Assembly: GCF_002743375.1 (NCBI RefSeq)
Contig: NZ_PDZC01000010.1
Span: 60,948 to 124,947 of the forward strand
Direction of reading: 5' to 3'
Length of the DNA: 64,000 nt
From: Sporosarcina sp. P34
GTDB lineage: Bacteria > Bacillota > Bacilli > Bacillales_A > Planococcaceae
This document shows positions 16,681-25,051 of the stretch, in pieces. Both the position numbers and the translations under genes were made by a program. The stretch's first letter is position 1. Every line of letters starts with the position of its first letter. The notes under the pieces were generated by a model, which had not been told where the DNA came from, made no database searches, and was given only the letters and a program-made list of their open reading frames with translations.

Positions 16681-17817
16681 TTAAGACAAGCGCTGCTTGA
16701 AATCCTCATAACCAAATTGCTTTACAACGTTGATAGCATTATCAGCAGTATGAAGAACAATCGATGGCAAATTAACGCCATTGAACGTATTGTTCTTCAC
16801 CATCGAATAATGTGCCATATCGCAAAATACTAGACGATCACCAGGTTGCAATGGCTGATCGAATGAATAATCACCAATAACATCACCTGCAAGACAAGTT
16901 GGTCCACCTAATCTATAGGTATGGGCTTTTTCATTTGGCGTACCTGCCCCGATAATCTCAGGACGATAAGGCATCTCCAAAACATCTGGCATATGACAAG
17001 AAGCCGACGTATCGAGAATAGCAATGTCCATCCCATTATGCATCGTGTCAAGTACTGTCGAAACGAGGAAGCCTGTGTTGAGGGCAACGGCTTCACCTGG
17101 TTCTAGGTACACTTCTAGATTATATTTATCTTGCATGAAACGAATGCAACGGATTAATGTCTTAATATCGTAATCAGCACGAGTGATATGATGACCGCCA
17201 CCGAAGTTGATCCACTTCATATTCTGTAAATAGGGACCGAACTCTTCATCGATGATTTGGATCGTCCGCCACAACGTATCGGAGTTCTGCTCGCACAACG
17301 TATGGAAGTGCAGACCGCTAATACCTTCGAGTTCATCAACTTTGAAATTATCTAACGTAACACCAAATCTCGAATAGGTGAAGCAAGGGTTGTACAGATC
17401 CACTTCAATCTCCGAGTACTCAGGATTGATTCGGATTCCACATTCAATGGACTTTTCCTGTCCTTGAACTCTGTCCTTGAATTTTTTCCACTGCGCAAAT
17501 GAATTGAATACTAAATGATCAGAGTAGCGAAGAATATCCTCGAACTCATTCTCGTGGAAAGCAGGGGCATACGTATGTACTTCTTTCCCCATCTCTTCAA
17601 AGCCAAGACGCGCTTCGAATAAACCACTTGAAGTAACGCCATGCAAATACCGACCGATTAACGGATACACTTCGAACATCGAAAACCCTTTTTGTGCGAG
17701 TAAAATTTTGCATCCTGTTTGGTCGATAATAGATTTTAATTTTTCTAAGTTAGCAATCAGCAATTTTTCATCTACAACATAACTAGGTGAAGGGACTGCC
17801 TGGACATCAAATTTCAT
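16681..17817 (-). CDS. nspC: Carboxynorspermidine/carboxyspermidine decarboxylase
   Basis: A 378-residue PLP enzyme of the alanine-racemase-fold decarboxylases. The PLP lysine is probably in LLAQKGFSMF near residue 43; HFHTLCEQ near 170 and the GGGHH segment near 205 are phosphate and substrate motifs of NspC. It removes CO2 from carboxyspermidine (or carboxynorspermidine) to give spermidine. It is the last gene of the polyamine operon and starts 10 bases after the carboxyspermidine dehydrogenase gene, with GAGGAG upstream of ATG 17817. Which carboxy-polyamine it uses depends on the diamine; putrescine from SpeB points to carboxyspermidine. Confidence 0.92.
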   Translation of the reverse strand: MKFDVQAVPSPSYVVDEKLLIANLEKLKSIIDQTGCKILLAQKGFSMFEVYPLIGRYLHGVTSSGLFEARLGFEEMGKEVHTYAPAFHENEFEDILRYSDHLVFNSFAQWKKFKDRVQGQEKSIECGIRINPEYSEIEVDLYNPCFTYSRFGVTLDNFKVDELEGISGLHFHTLCEQNSDTLWRTIQIIDEEFGPYLQNMKWINFGGGHHITRADYDIKTLIRCIRFMQDKYNLEVYLEPGEAVALNTGFLVSTVLDTMHNGMDIAILDTSASCHMPDVLEMPYRPEIIGAGTPNEKAHTYRLGGPTCLAGDVIGDYSFDQPLQPGDRLVFCDMAHYSMVKNNTFNGVNLPSIVLHTADNAINVVKQFGYEDFKQRLS

Positions 17818-17827
17818 ACTATTCTCC

Positions 17828-19027
17828 TCAATCTATCAAAGTTGGATTGAAATCTTCGTGCCAAGGTAAACCATACTCATTCAACGCATCCATAAATGGA
17901 TCTGGATCGAATTCTTCAATATTGAAGACCCCTGGCTTTTTCCATTTGCCTGTTAACATCATCATTGCACCAATCATAGCTGGAACACCTGTTGTGTAGG
18001 AAATAGCTTGTGAACCCACTTCTTGATAGCACTCTTGGTGATCACATATATTGTAAACATAATACGTTTTTGGCTCGCCGTTTTTCGTACCTTGGTAGAT
18101 ACAACCTATATTCGTTTTACCTTTCGTACGTGGTCCGAGCGAAGCAGGGTCCGGTAATACCGCTTTTAAAAATTGTAGTGGAACAATTTGCTGACCTTCA
18201 AAATCAATTGGTTCAATGGATGTCATACCCACATTTTCAAGTACACGCAAATGCGTTAAATACTTTTCGGAGAACGTCATCCAGAAACGGATTTTATTTA
18301 CACCGGTAATATTTTTCGCTAAAGACTCAAGTTCTTCATGGTATAGCAAATAGACATCTTTTGGTCCGATTTCAGGTAGATCATAGACTCGTTTCACTTC
18401 AAGAGGTTCTGTTTCGATGAACTCTCCATTTTCGTAATAGCGTCCGTTAGCTGTGATTTCACGGATATTGATTTCCGGGTTAAAGTTCGTTGCGAACGGA
18501 TAGCCGTGGTCGCCTGCATTGGCATCGACAATATCAATCGTATGGATCTCATCGAAGTAATGCTTCAATGCATATGCGGAGAACACACCGGTTACGCCAG
18601 GGTCGAAACCGCTGCCGAGCAATGCGGTAATACCTGCTTCTTCAAATTTCTCTTTATAAGCCCACTGCCATTTATATTCGAATTTCGCTGTATCAAGCGG
18701 TTCGTAGTTTGCAGTATCCAAATAGTCTACTTTTGTTTCAAGGCATGCATCCATAATCGTCAAGTCTTGATAAGGCAATGCGACATTAATCACGATATCT
18801 GGTTTGAATTCATTGATTAACGCGACAAGTTCAGGAACATTATCTGCATCGACTTGAGCAGTTTGGATTTTCGTTCGTCCACCGTCAAGCTTTTCTTTCA
18901 ATGCATCACATTTTGATTTCGTACGACTCGCGATACAGATTTCTTCAAATACATCGGGTACCTCACAACACTTATGCACGACAACACTTGCTACGCCGCC
19001 AGCTCCAATAATTAATGCTTTTCCCAT
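17828..19027 (-). CDS. Carboxyspermidine (carboxynorspermidine) dehydrogenase, saccharopine-dehydrogenase family
   Basis: A 399-residue NAD(P)-dependent enzyme. The Rossmann signature ALIIGAGGVASVVVHKC is at the N-terminus, and the Lys1-like catalytic domain includes ALLGSGFDPGVTGVF near residue 140. In this family putrescine is condensed with L-aspartate semialdehyde and reduced to carboxyspermidine, which NspC then decarboxylates. ATG 19027 is preferred because GGTGGTG lies 6 bases upstream; a TTG five codons earlier sits in that site. The gene follows speB directly and precedes nspC, which strongly supports the assignment over a lysine-pathway role. Confidence 0.9.
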   Translation of the reverse strand: MGKALIIGAGGVASVVVHKCCEVPDVFEEICIASRTKSKCDALKEKLDGGRTKIQTAQVDADNVPELVALINEFKPDIVINVALPYQDLTIMDACLETKVDYLDTANYEPLDTAKFEYKWQWAYKEKFEEAGITALLGSGFDPGVTGVFSAYALKHYFDEIHTIDIVDANAGDHGYPFATNFNPEINIREITANGRYYENGEFIETEPLEVKRVYDLPEIGPKDVYLLYHEELESLAKNITGVNKIRFWMTFSEKYLTHLRVLENVGMTSIEPIDFEGQQIVPLQFLKAVLPDPASLGPRTKGKTNIGCIYQGTKNGEPKTYYVYNICDHQECYQEVGSQAISYTTGVPAMIGAMMMLTGKWKKPGVFNIEEFDPDPFMDALNEYGLPWHEDFNPTLID

Positions 19028-19043
19028 TAAAGACACCACCAAT

Positions 19044-19904
19044 TTAGTTATTTTTGTTTATAGCAATTGTTAATTCACGTAACACTTTACAAGCCACGGC
19101 TGTTGATGCACCGCTATGGTCGTAGATAGGGGACAGTTCGTTGATATCACAGGCAACGATATTTAAACCGCTGACCGTCAAAATCGCTTGTAGCAATTCA
19201 ACAAAGCTGACGCCACCGGCTTCCGGTGTACCGGTTCCCGGGAATACGGAAGGGTCTAAGACATCTAGATCAATCGTCAAATAGACGGGTTTACCCTTTA
19301 ACTTCTTAACCGTATCTTCAAGTCCATCAAAATTAAATTTATTCATAAAGACATGTTGCTTTGCCGCCCATTCAAATTCTGGACGATCACCGGAACGAAT
19401 ACCGTATTGATAGATTTTATTATCTCCAAGCAGGTCCCAGATTCTGCGAATAACTGTAGCGTGAGATAGGCGTTGATCTAAATAGTCTTCGCGCAAGTCC
19501 GTATGTGCATCGAATTGAATGACATGTAAATCAGGATGCATTTTCGCAACAGCACGTACAGCTCCCAAAGTGACTAAATGCTCGCCACCAATCATGCAAG
19601 GGATTTTCCCATCCTCCAAAACGAGTGAAGTGAACTGTTCAATTTGCTCAAGAGCACGCTCCGTGTTACCAAAACTCAGTTCCAGATCACCGCCGTCGAA
19701 TAATGAGTAATCTGTTAAATCTGCCTCTTGATAAGGACTATATGTCTCAAGACCAAATGATTCGTTACGCATCGCTTTACTAGCGAATCGCGTACCAGGA
19801 CGAAAAGATGTCGTGGAATCAAAAGGAGCACCGAAGATTACGAATGAAGCCTCCTCGTAGTCTGCTTCAAACCCGAGAAATGTTTCTATATTTTTATTTA
19901 GCAT
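19044..19904 (-). CDS. speB: Agmatinase (ureohydrolase)
   Basis: A 286-residue ureohydrolase. The binuclear Mn site is visible in GGEHLVT near residue 105, QFDAHTDLR near 130 and TIDLDVLDPSVFPGTGTPE near 210. It converts agmatine to putrescine and urea. AAGGAG lies 10 bases upstream of ATG 19904, and the gene overlaps speE by 11 bases. With SpeA it forms the arginine-agmatine-putrescine route; no ornithine decarboxylase is present here. Confidence 0.95.
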   Translation of the reverse strand: MLNKNIETFLGFEADYEEASFVIFGAPFDSTTSFRPGTRFASKAMRNESFGLETYSPYQEADLTDYSLFDGGDLELSFGNTERALEQIEQFTSLVLEDGKIPCMIGGEHLVTLGAVRAVAKMHPDLHVIQFDAHTDLREDYLDQRLSHATVIRRIWDLLGDNKIYQYGIRSGDRPEFEWAAKQHVFMNKFNFDGLEDTVKKLKGKPVYLTIDLDVLDPSVFPGTGTPEAGGVSFVELLQAILTVSGLNIVACDINELSPIYDHSGASTAVACKVLRELTIAINKNN

Positions 19905-20745
19905 GGGTCAGTAGCTCCTTAACATAATTCGGTAAAGCGAATGAACCGACATGAAGTTTTGTATTATAATATTTTGTTTGCAAACCAAGTGCATTCCATG
20001 CATTAGCATCTAAATCATCTATCGGGTCATATTTTTTGGAAGCAAATCCGAATAGCCAGTGCCCCGATGGATAGGTTGGTATATGTGCTTGATAGACTTT
20101 AGAAACAGGGAAGAATCCCATAATACTTTTATGTGCTCGTTGCATACCGCGTGCATCTTCGGCGTAAAAAGCACTTTCATGCTGATTTACAAGAATGCCT
20201 TGGCTATTCAAAGCCTTGTAGCAATTGCCGTAAAACTCTTTCGTGAAGAGTCCTTCACCTGGCCCAAATGGATCGGTGGAATCGACAATGATCAAATCAT
20301 AGGTATTTTCTTGCTGCCGAACGAATTTTAGCCCATCCTCAAAATAGAGTGTAACGCGCGGGTCAGTCAGTTGGGCTGCAGTTTGTGGTAAAAATTCCTG
20401 GCACACTTTTACAACTTGCTCATCAATCTCCACCATATCGATTTGTTTGATTGATGGATAGCGCGTCAATTCGCGTACGGTCCCACCATCGCCTGCACCG
20501 ATAACCAACACGTTCTCGATGGACGGATTGGTAGCCATCGGCACGTGAACAATCATATCATGATAAATGAATTCGTCTTTTTCTGTCACCATGACATAAC
20601 CGTCCAATGTCAAAATTTTACCGAACTCTGTCGTTTGGAAGACATCAATTTTCTGGAATTCACTCGTCGCAGTATATAGATGTTCTTCGACACGAAATGA
20701 AAATCGTGTATGGGGTGAATGATCTTCAGTAAACCATAGATTCAT
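19894..20745 (-). CDS. speE: Spermidine synthase (putrescine aminopropyltransferase)
   Basis: A 283-residue aminopropyltransferase. The dcSAM-binding GAGDGGTVRE motif is near residue 80, DLIIVDSTDPFGPGEGLF near 150 contains the catalytic Asp, and an N-terminal beta-strand domain precedes them. It transfers the aminopropyl group of decarboxylated SAM (from SpeD) to putrescine. AAAGGAGG lies upstream of ATG 20745, which overlaps the speA stop in a TGATG junction, so translation is coupled. Length matches Bacillus SpeE. Confidence 0.96.
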   Translation of the reverse strand: MNLWFTEDHSPHTRFSFRVEEHLYTATSEFQKIDVFQTTEFGKILTLDGYVMVTEKDEFIYHDMIVHVPMATNPSIENVLVIGAGDGGTVRELTRYPSIKQIDMVEIDEQVVKVCQEFLPQTAAQLTDPRVTLYFEDGLKFVRQQENTYDLIIVDSTDPFGPGEGLFTKEFYGNCYKALNSQGILVNQHESAFYAEDARGMQRAHKSIMGFFPVSKVYQAHIPTYPSGHWLFGFASKKYDPIDDLDANAWNALGLQTKYYNTKLHVGSFALPNYVKELLTHAK

Positions 20746-22199
20746 CAGACGTCCTCCTTTACTACATTAATCCAATCTACTTTCGCATCCTCAGTACCCG
20801 TCAAGAAACATCCTTTACCTTTACAGTAATTGATGTATTCTATTATTTCGTTTGTGATTCGTTCTCCGGGTGCCAGAATTGGAATGCCAGGGGGATAGCA
20901 CATGATGAATTCGCTTGCCACACGTCCTGAAGATTCAGAAAGTAATAATCTCTCTTTATCCGCGTAAAAAGCCTGTTGGGGCGATTGAACAATTTGCGGA
21001 TTGATATATTCGTGGTCGAATAACGAACTAGGATCCTTTTTATAACGACGATTGATTTCTGCTAGTGCTGCGACCAATCGTTCAAGATCGAGTGTACGGT
21101 CTCCGACTGAAATATAAGCAAGTATATTCGCGACATCCCCAAACTCAATTTGGATATCGTATTCATCGCGTAAAATATCATATACTTCAATGCCAGCCAG
21201 TCCCATTTGACGCGTATGAATCGACAATTTGGACTCGTCAAAGTCATAGATGGTATCGCCGTTGATCAGTTCTTTAGAGTATGCATAATAACCACCGATC
21301 TGATTGACTTCATCGCGGGTATACTGCGCCATCTTGATCACTTTATCGAAGATTTCCTGCCCGTGTAATGCCAGGTTTTTCCGTGAAATATCCAATGACG
21401 ACATCAATAGATACGAACCACTCGTAGTCTGCGTCAGGTTAATAATCTGTCGCGTATAGCCTTCACTCACCGCATTATTGATTAATAAAAAGGAACTTTG
21501 TGTTAAAGATCCACCTGATTTATGCATACTGATAGAAGCCATATCCGCACCGACGGACATCGCAGAAGCAGGCAATTTATCGTTAAAATAAAAATGTGTG
21601 CCATGTGCTTCATCCACTAGCACGAGCATACCGTGTGCATGTGCTATATCCGTAATGGCTTGCAAATTGGAGCAAATACCATAATAGGTTGGATTATTAA
21701 TGAGAATCGCTTTGGCGTCCGGGTGATCCAGAATGGTCTTCTTAACTTCGTCTACTGCCATACCGAGTGGAATGCCAAGATCCTCTTGCACTCCCGGATT
21801 CACATAGATAGGAATAGCACCACTTAAGATCAAGGCATTGATTGCACTGCGATGAACATTACGCGGCATGATGATTTTCTCTCCTGCTTTACAAGCGGTC
21901 ATGACCATCGCTTGCACAGCAGAGGTCGTCCCGTTTACGAGCAAGAAAGCGTGTTTCGCGCCGAACGCGTCCGCTGCCAACTCTTCAGCTTCACGTATGA
22001 CGGAAACGGGGTGGCATAAATTGTCAAGTGGTTTCATGGAATTCACGTCGTGTTGTAAGCAAGTCTCCCCAAGAAAATCTGCAAGATCCTTATTACCTCG
22101 ACCGTGTTTGTGGCCGGGTACATCAAAAGGAACGACACGTGCTTCTTGATATTGTTGCAATGCTTCCATAATAGGAACGCGATGTTGTGATAATTTCAA
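20745..22199 (-). CDS. speA: Arginine decarboxylase (Orn/Lys/Arg decarboxylase fold type I)
   Basis: A 484-residue PLP-dependent decarboxylase. PGHKHGRG near residue 30 is the N-terminal family motif, LVDEAHGTHF near 190 holds the PLP-contact Asp, and SMHKSGG near 220 contains the PLP lysine. The product is agmatine, used by SpeB; lysine or ornithine activity cannot be excluded from sequence, but the operon favours arginine. The start is set at TTG 22199: GGAGAG lies 6 bases upstream, right after the speD stop, and it gives the usual short N-terminus. In-frame ATGs further upstream lie inside speD. Confidence 0.93.
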   Translation of the reverse strand: MKLSQHRVPIMEALQQYQEARVVPFDVPGHKHGRGNKDLADFLGETCLQHDVNSMKPLDNLCHPVSVIREAEELAADAFGAKHAFLLVNGTTSAVQAMVMTACKAGEKIIMPRNVHRSAINALILSGAIPIYVNPGVQEDLGIPLGMAVDEVKKTILDHPDAKAILINNPTYYGICSNLQAITDIAHAHGMLVLVDEAHGTHFYFNDKLPASAMSVGADMASISMHKSGGSLTQSSFLLINNAVSEGYTRQIINLTQTTSGSYLLMSSLDISRKNLALHGQEIFDKVIKMAQYTRDEVNQIGGYYAYSKELINGDTIYDFDESKLSIHTRQMGLAGIEVYDILRDEYDIQIEFGDVANILAYISVGDRTLDLERLVAALAEINRRYKKDPSSLFDHEYINPQIVQSPQQAFYADKERLLLSESSGRVASEFIMCYPPGIPILAPGERITNEIIEYINYCKGKGCFLTGTEDAKVDWINVVKEDV

Positions 22200-22209
22200 T
22201 GGTCTCTCC

Positions 22210-23034
22210 TCACTCATTTTCATAGACGTTGGAACCGCTGTAGATTTCAATCATCTCTTTGCGAAGATTATGAGAAATTTGAAGGCGTTCCTTTGGCGGT
22301 ATTTCCGAAACATCTTTGTTGAATAGGTAATCTTGTAAATCAATCTCTTTAATGAGTAATTTCGTATGGAAGATATTCGCTTGGTAAACATTTATATCGA
22401 TTGCATCATATTTTTGCAATGTTTTCTCGTCAATGAAGTCTTGAATGGATGTTATTGCATGATCCATAAAAAGTTTTTTGCCGTCTACTGATCGTGTAAA
22501 TCCACGCACGCGATAGTCAGCGGTAATAATATCCGAGTCGAAGCTTCCGATCAGGTAGTCGAGCGCATTCAACGGAGAAATCTCTCCACACGTCGACACA
22601 TCTATATCTACACGAAATGTCGCAATGGAGTTATCGGGATGATACTCGGGATACGTATGGACGGTCACGTGACTTTTATCTAAATGACTGACGACGGAGT
22701 CTTTATCTGGCAAGATAGGAATCGCGCCTTGATTACAAGAAGGATCAATTTGTGATGCAGGGAATTTTTCCTCTGAAATCATCAACGTTACACTAGCACC
22801 TTGTGGGTCGTAATCTTGTTTACTGACATTCAATACATGCGCACCAATCATTTCAGTAACATCGTAGAGAATCTTCGTTAAACGTTCTGAATTGTATTGC
22901 TCATCTATATAGGCGATATACTCACTTTGCTCTCTTCTACTCTTTGCATAGCTCACATCGTAAATGTTGAAGCTAAGAGTTTTGGTGAGGTTGTTAAAGC
23001 CGTAGAGCTTCAGCTTATTTTCCAACCGAAACAT
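22210..23034 (-). CDS. speD: S-adenosylmethionine decarboxylase proenzyme, Escherichia coli type
   Basis: A 274-residue SpeD of the longer E. coli class rather than the short Bacillus class. It begins KLYGFNNLTKTLSFNIYD after a short N-terminus and contains the self-cleavage site LDK-SHVTVHTYPE, where Ser121 becomes the pyruvoyl group; VSTCGEISPLNALDYL and DYRVRGFTR follow. It decarboxylates SAM to the aminopropyl donor for SpeE. ATG 23034 is chosen since AAAGGA lies just upstream. It is the first gene of the polyamine operon and sits behind a roughly 220-base leader with a terminator-like hairpin. Confidence 0.94.
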   Translation of the reverse strand: MFRLENKLKLYGFNNLTKTLSFNIYDVSYAKSRREQSEYIAYIDEQYNSERLTKILYDVTEMIGAHVLNVSKQDYDPQGASVTLMISEEKFPASQIDPSCNQGAIPILPDKDSVVSHLDKSHVTVHTYPEYHPDNSIATFRVDIDVSTCGEISPLNALDYLIGSFDSDIITADYRVRGFTRSVDGKKLFMDHAITSIQDFIDEKTLQKYDAIDINVYQANIFHTKLLIKEIDLQDYLFNKDVSEIPPKERLQISHNLRKEMIEIYSGSNVYENE

Positions 23035-23075
23035 CCGTCCTTTCAAAATTGCTATTTTAAAAAGTATCATCACAT

Positions 23076-23136
23076 AAAAAAAGTCCCTCTCCAATCCACA
23101 TGAAATAATACAAACATGACAGATTGGAGAGGGACC
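23076..23136 (-). terminator. Terminator-like hairpin inside the speD leader (possible attenuator)
   Basis: On the minus strand GTCCCTCTCCAATC pairs perfectly over 14 bp with GATTGGAGAGGGAC around a 25-base loop, directly followed by TTTTTTT, about 40 bases before the speD start. No gene lies upstream on this strand for the hairpin to terminate, so it is best explained as a regulatory terminator in the operon's own leader. Confidence 0.75.
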
Positions 23137-23186
23137 TTTACTCTGTTTCGCTTGTTGATATAAGAATAGAAATTCACTCTATTCCA

Positions 23187-23222
23187 TTACATAACAGGTG
23201 ATGGGATTGGCATAATGCTCAC
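23187..23222 (-). CDS. Possible leader peptide upstream of speD
   Basis: A GTG-initiated 11-codon ORF (MSIMPIPSPVM, stop TAA) lies in the speD leader, about 50 bases before the terminator hairpin. GAAAGAG is 5 bases upstream of the GTG; an inner ATG (23213) would give MPIPSPVM. The codons for Pro-Ile contain CCAATCC, which can also pair with GGATTGG in the 3' arm of the hairpin. A proline-rich leader peptide whose translation controls this pairing would suit polyamine sensing, but I have only sequence logic for this. Confidence 0.35.
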   Translation of the reverse strand: MSIMPIPSPVM

Positions 23223-23263
23223 AGGTACTCTTTCTAAATTAAAAAACTTATGAAATTGATTTC

Positions 23264-23292
23264 ATTATAAAGGAAAAAGAATGAAAAATATA
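23264..23292 (-). promoter_or_regulatory. Candidate promoter of the polyamine operon
   Basis: Reading the minus strand, TATAAT sits at 23269-23264 with a poor -35 (TATATT at 23292-23287) 17 bases upstream in a very A+T-rich tract. Transcription from here would give a leader of roughly 220 bases before speD. Confidence 0.45.
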
Positions 23293-23419
23293 TACTTTTT
23301 ATAGAAAAATAGTAGAAAAATATTTTTTGTAGCAACTGGTAAAATGCTTTGAATTGTCGTGAGAACGTCTTTACGATATGGTATATAAAACAATTACTAC
23401 ATTCTATGGAGGTAATGAA

Positions 23420-23827
23420 ATGAACGATACAACAATGGAATATTTGGAACAAGTTCGACAAGATTTCGAAACAAGTCCTTTTTGGAAATTTGCCGGTCTG
23501 CAAACACAAAAGTTAGAAGCGGGTCAAGTGGAATTATATTTACCTTATCGTCAAGAGTATGACAATGTACGTGGAACTATTCATGGTGGTATGTATATGT
23601 CCGTTCTCGATACGACGATGGGAATGCTTTGTCGTTCGATGGGTGCAAATGATGTCATGACGATACAAATGACGACACAATTCCTAAAGCCGGTCGTTCA
23701 GGAAACCGTTTATTCAAAAGCTGCCGTTATTAATAGGACACGCTCTACGGCTCTGGTTGAAGGGACGTTATTCAATGAGAAAGATGAATTAGTTGCCCAT
23801 TGCACCGCTACGTTTAAGTTGAAATGA
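23420..23827 (+). CDS. PaaI-family hotdog thioesterase
   Basis: A 135-residue single hotdog-fold protein. GTIHGGMYMSVLDTTMG near residue 50 is the PaaI/YigI-type signature, with the conserved HGG and an acidic residue on the following helix; such proteins hydrolyse acyl-CoA thioesters. GGAGGT lies 6-7 bases upstream of ATG 23420, and an extended -10 (TGGTATATA, 23379-23387) is nearby. It is followed by an EamA transporter gene 42 bases on, possibly co-transcribed. Substrate unknown. Confidence 0.87.
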   Translation: MNDTTMEYLEQVRQDFETSPFWKFAGLQTQKLEAGQVELYLPYRQEYDNVRGTIHGGMYMSVLDTTMGMLCRSMGANDVMTIQMTTQFLKPVVQETVYSKAAVINRTRSTALVEGTLFNEKDELVAHCTATFKLK

Positions 23828-23869
23828 TTGTTATCTACTCTGTAATTTCAAATCAAGGCAGGTTTTCAT

Positions 23870-24778
23870 ATGAATAAGAAAGCTTTTTATTTAGGATTAT
23901 TCACCGTTGTCGCATGGGGATCCAGTTTTGCTGCTATTCGAGTGAGTTTGCTAGGAGGGTATTCTCCTGGGCATTTAGTGTTGACACGGTTTATTGTCGC
24001 TTCACTAGTATTTATTTTATATGCATTATGGCCGGGAACGAAAATTCGTCTGCCTGCAAAACAGGATATAGGGAAAATCTTGCTACTAGGATTCGCAGGA
24101 ATCAGTATTTATCACTTTGGTCTGACATACGGAGAACAAACGGTATCAGCTGGAACGGCGGGTCTGTTTATCGCAACGGTACCAATTTTCACTTCGATAA
24201 TCGCAGTGATTTTCTTAAGTGAAAAAATTAGTCGATTAGGTTGGATTGGCATGACGATCGGTTTATCAGGCGTTGCATTGATAACAATAGGAAGTTCGGA
24301 AGGGGCGTTGGAAGTATCGGTAGGCGCGTGGTTCATTATTATTGCGGTTATTTCTACTTCTATATTTTTCGTCTTTCAGAAACCTTTATTCAACCGTTAC
24401 ACACCTGTCGAATTGACAGCATACTTCACATGGGCGGGTACTTTACCATTTTTATACTTCACCCCAGGCTTGCTACATGAAATACAAGGCGCAACGCTTG
24501 AAGCCACATTATCAACGATTTATATGGGAGTTATTCCAGCAACGATTGCCTATGTAACCTGGTCTACAGCGCTGTCGATTGCCGATGCAGGGGCAGTTTC
24601 AAGCCTTCTCTATATAGAGCCAGTCGTGGCGATATTGGTGGCTTGGGTATGGCTACAAGAACTCCCGAGTGGATTGTCTATGATTGGTGGAGTGATTGCA
24701 GTTTTGAGTGTGATTGCTGTTAACTGGGAAGCGATGCGTAGGCGTTCACCTTTACAAGAAAAAAGCAGCCAAGCATAA
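23870..24778 (+). CDS. DMT-superfamily (EamA) transporter
   Basis: A 302-residue membrane protein with ten predicted hydrophobic helices in two EamA repeats. The first opens WGSSFAAIRVSLLGGYSP and the second has FFVFQKPLFNRYTPVELTAY. Such proteins export or import small metabolites, often amino acids; the substrate is not visible. AAGGCAGG lies upstream of ATG 23870. The end of the gene overlaps the terminator hairpin of the convergent DUF1540 gene. Confidence 0.88.
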   Translation: MNKKAFYLGLFTVVAWGSSFAAIRVSLLGGYSPGHLVLTRFIVASLVFILYALWPGTKIRLPAKQDIGKILLLGFAGISIYHFGLTYGEQTVSAGTAGLFIATVPIFTSIIAVIFLSEKISRLGWIGMTIGLSGVALITIGSSEGALEVSVGAWFIIIAVISTSIFFVFQKPLFNRYTPVELTAYFTWAGTLPFLYFTPGLLHEIQGATLEATLSTIYMGVIPATIAYVTWSTALSIADAGAVSSLLYIEPVVAILVAWVWLQELPSGLSMIGGVIAVLSVIAVNWEAMRRRSPLQEKSSQA

Positions 24779-24790
24779 AGCGTGGCTGCT
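24757..24790 (-). terminator. Terminator of the DUF1540 gene
   Basis: On the minus strand GCAGCCACGC-TTTAT-GCTTGGCTGC is followed by TTTTTT. It overlaps the last codons of the convergent EamA gene. Confidence 0.7.
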
Positions 24791-24800
24791 ACGCGGTGAA

Positions 24801-24956
24801 TCATCCTTTTGGAATGAACGTATTACAATCTGTTTCGGCTGAGTCTTTTGCTTTTCTTCCTTTTCGTGAAATTACTTTGATTTCATCTGCTCCACATTGG
24901 TTACCTGATTCCCAAAAATGACAATTTGTCACTTCACATAATACGTCTTTTGCCAA
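24801..24956 (-). CDS. DUF1540-containing cysteine miniprotein
   Basis: A 51-residue protein starting at TTG 24956 with GGAGGTG 6 bases upstream. It holds one DUF1540 unit: LCEVTNCHFW, then NQCGADEIKV, then DCNTF, giving four regularly spaced cysteines likely to bind a metal. DUF1540 proteins are common in spore-forming Firmicutes and their role is unknown. Its product is small, charged and cytoplasmic, with no membrane segment. It is monocistronic and convergent with the EamA gene. Confidence 0.85.
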   Translation of the reverse strand: MAKDVLCEVTNCHFWESGNQCGADEIKVISRKGRKAKDSAETDCNTFIPKG

Positions 24957-25051
24957 TTGACCCACCTCCTTTTTATTAGCATATCCAAAAATATTTCATA
25001 CATACAGGAGATGGATAAGTAACATATTATGATAATTTTGGAGGAAAGTTC

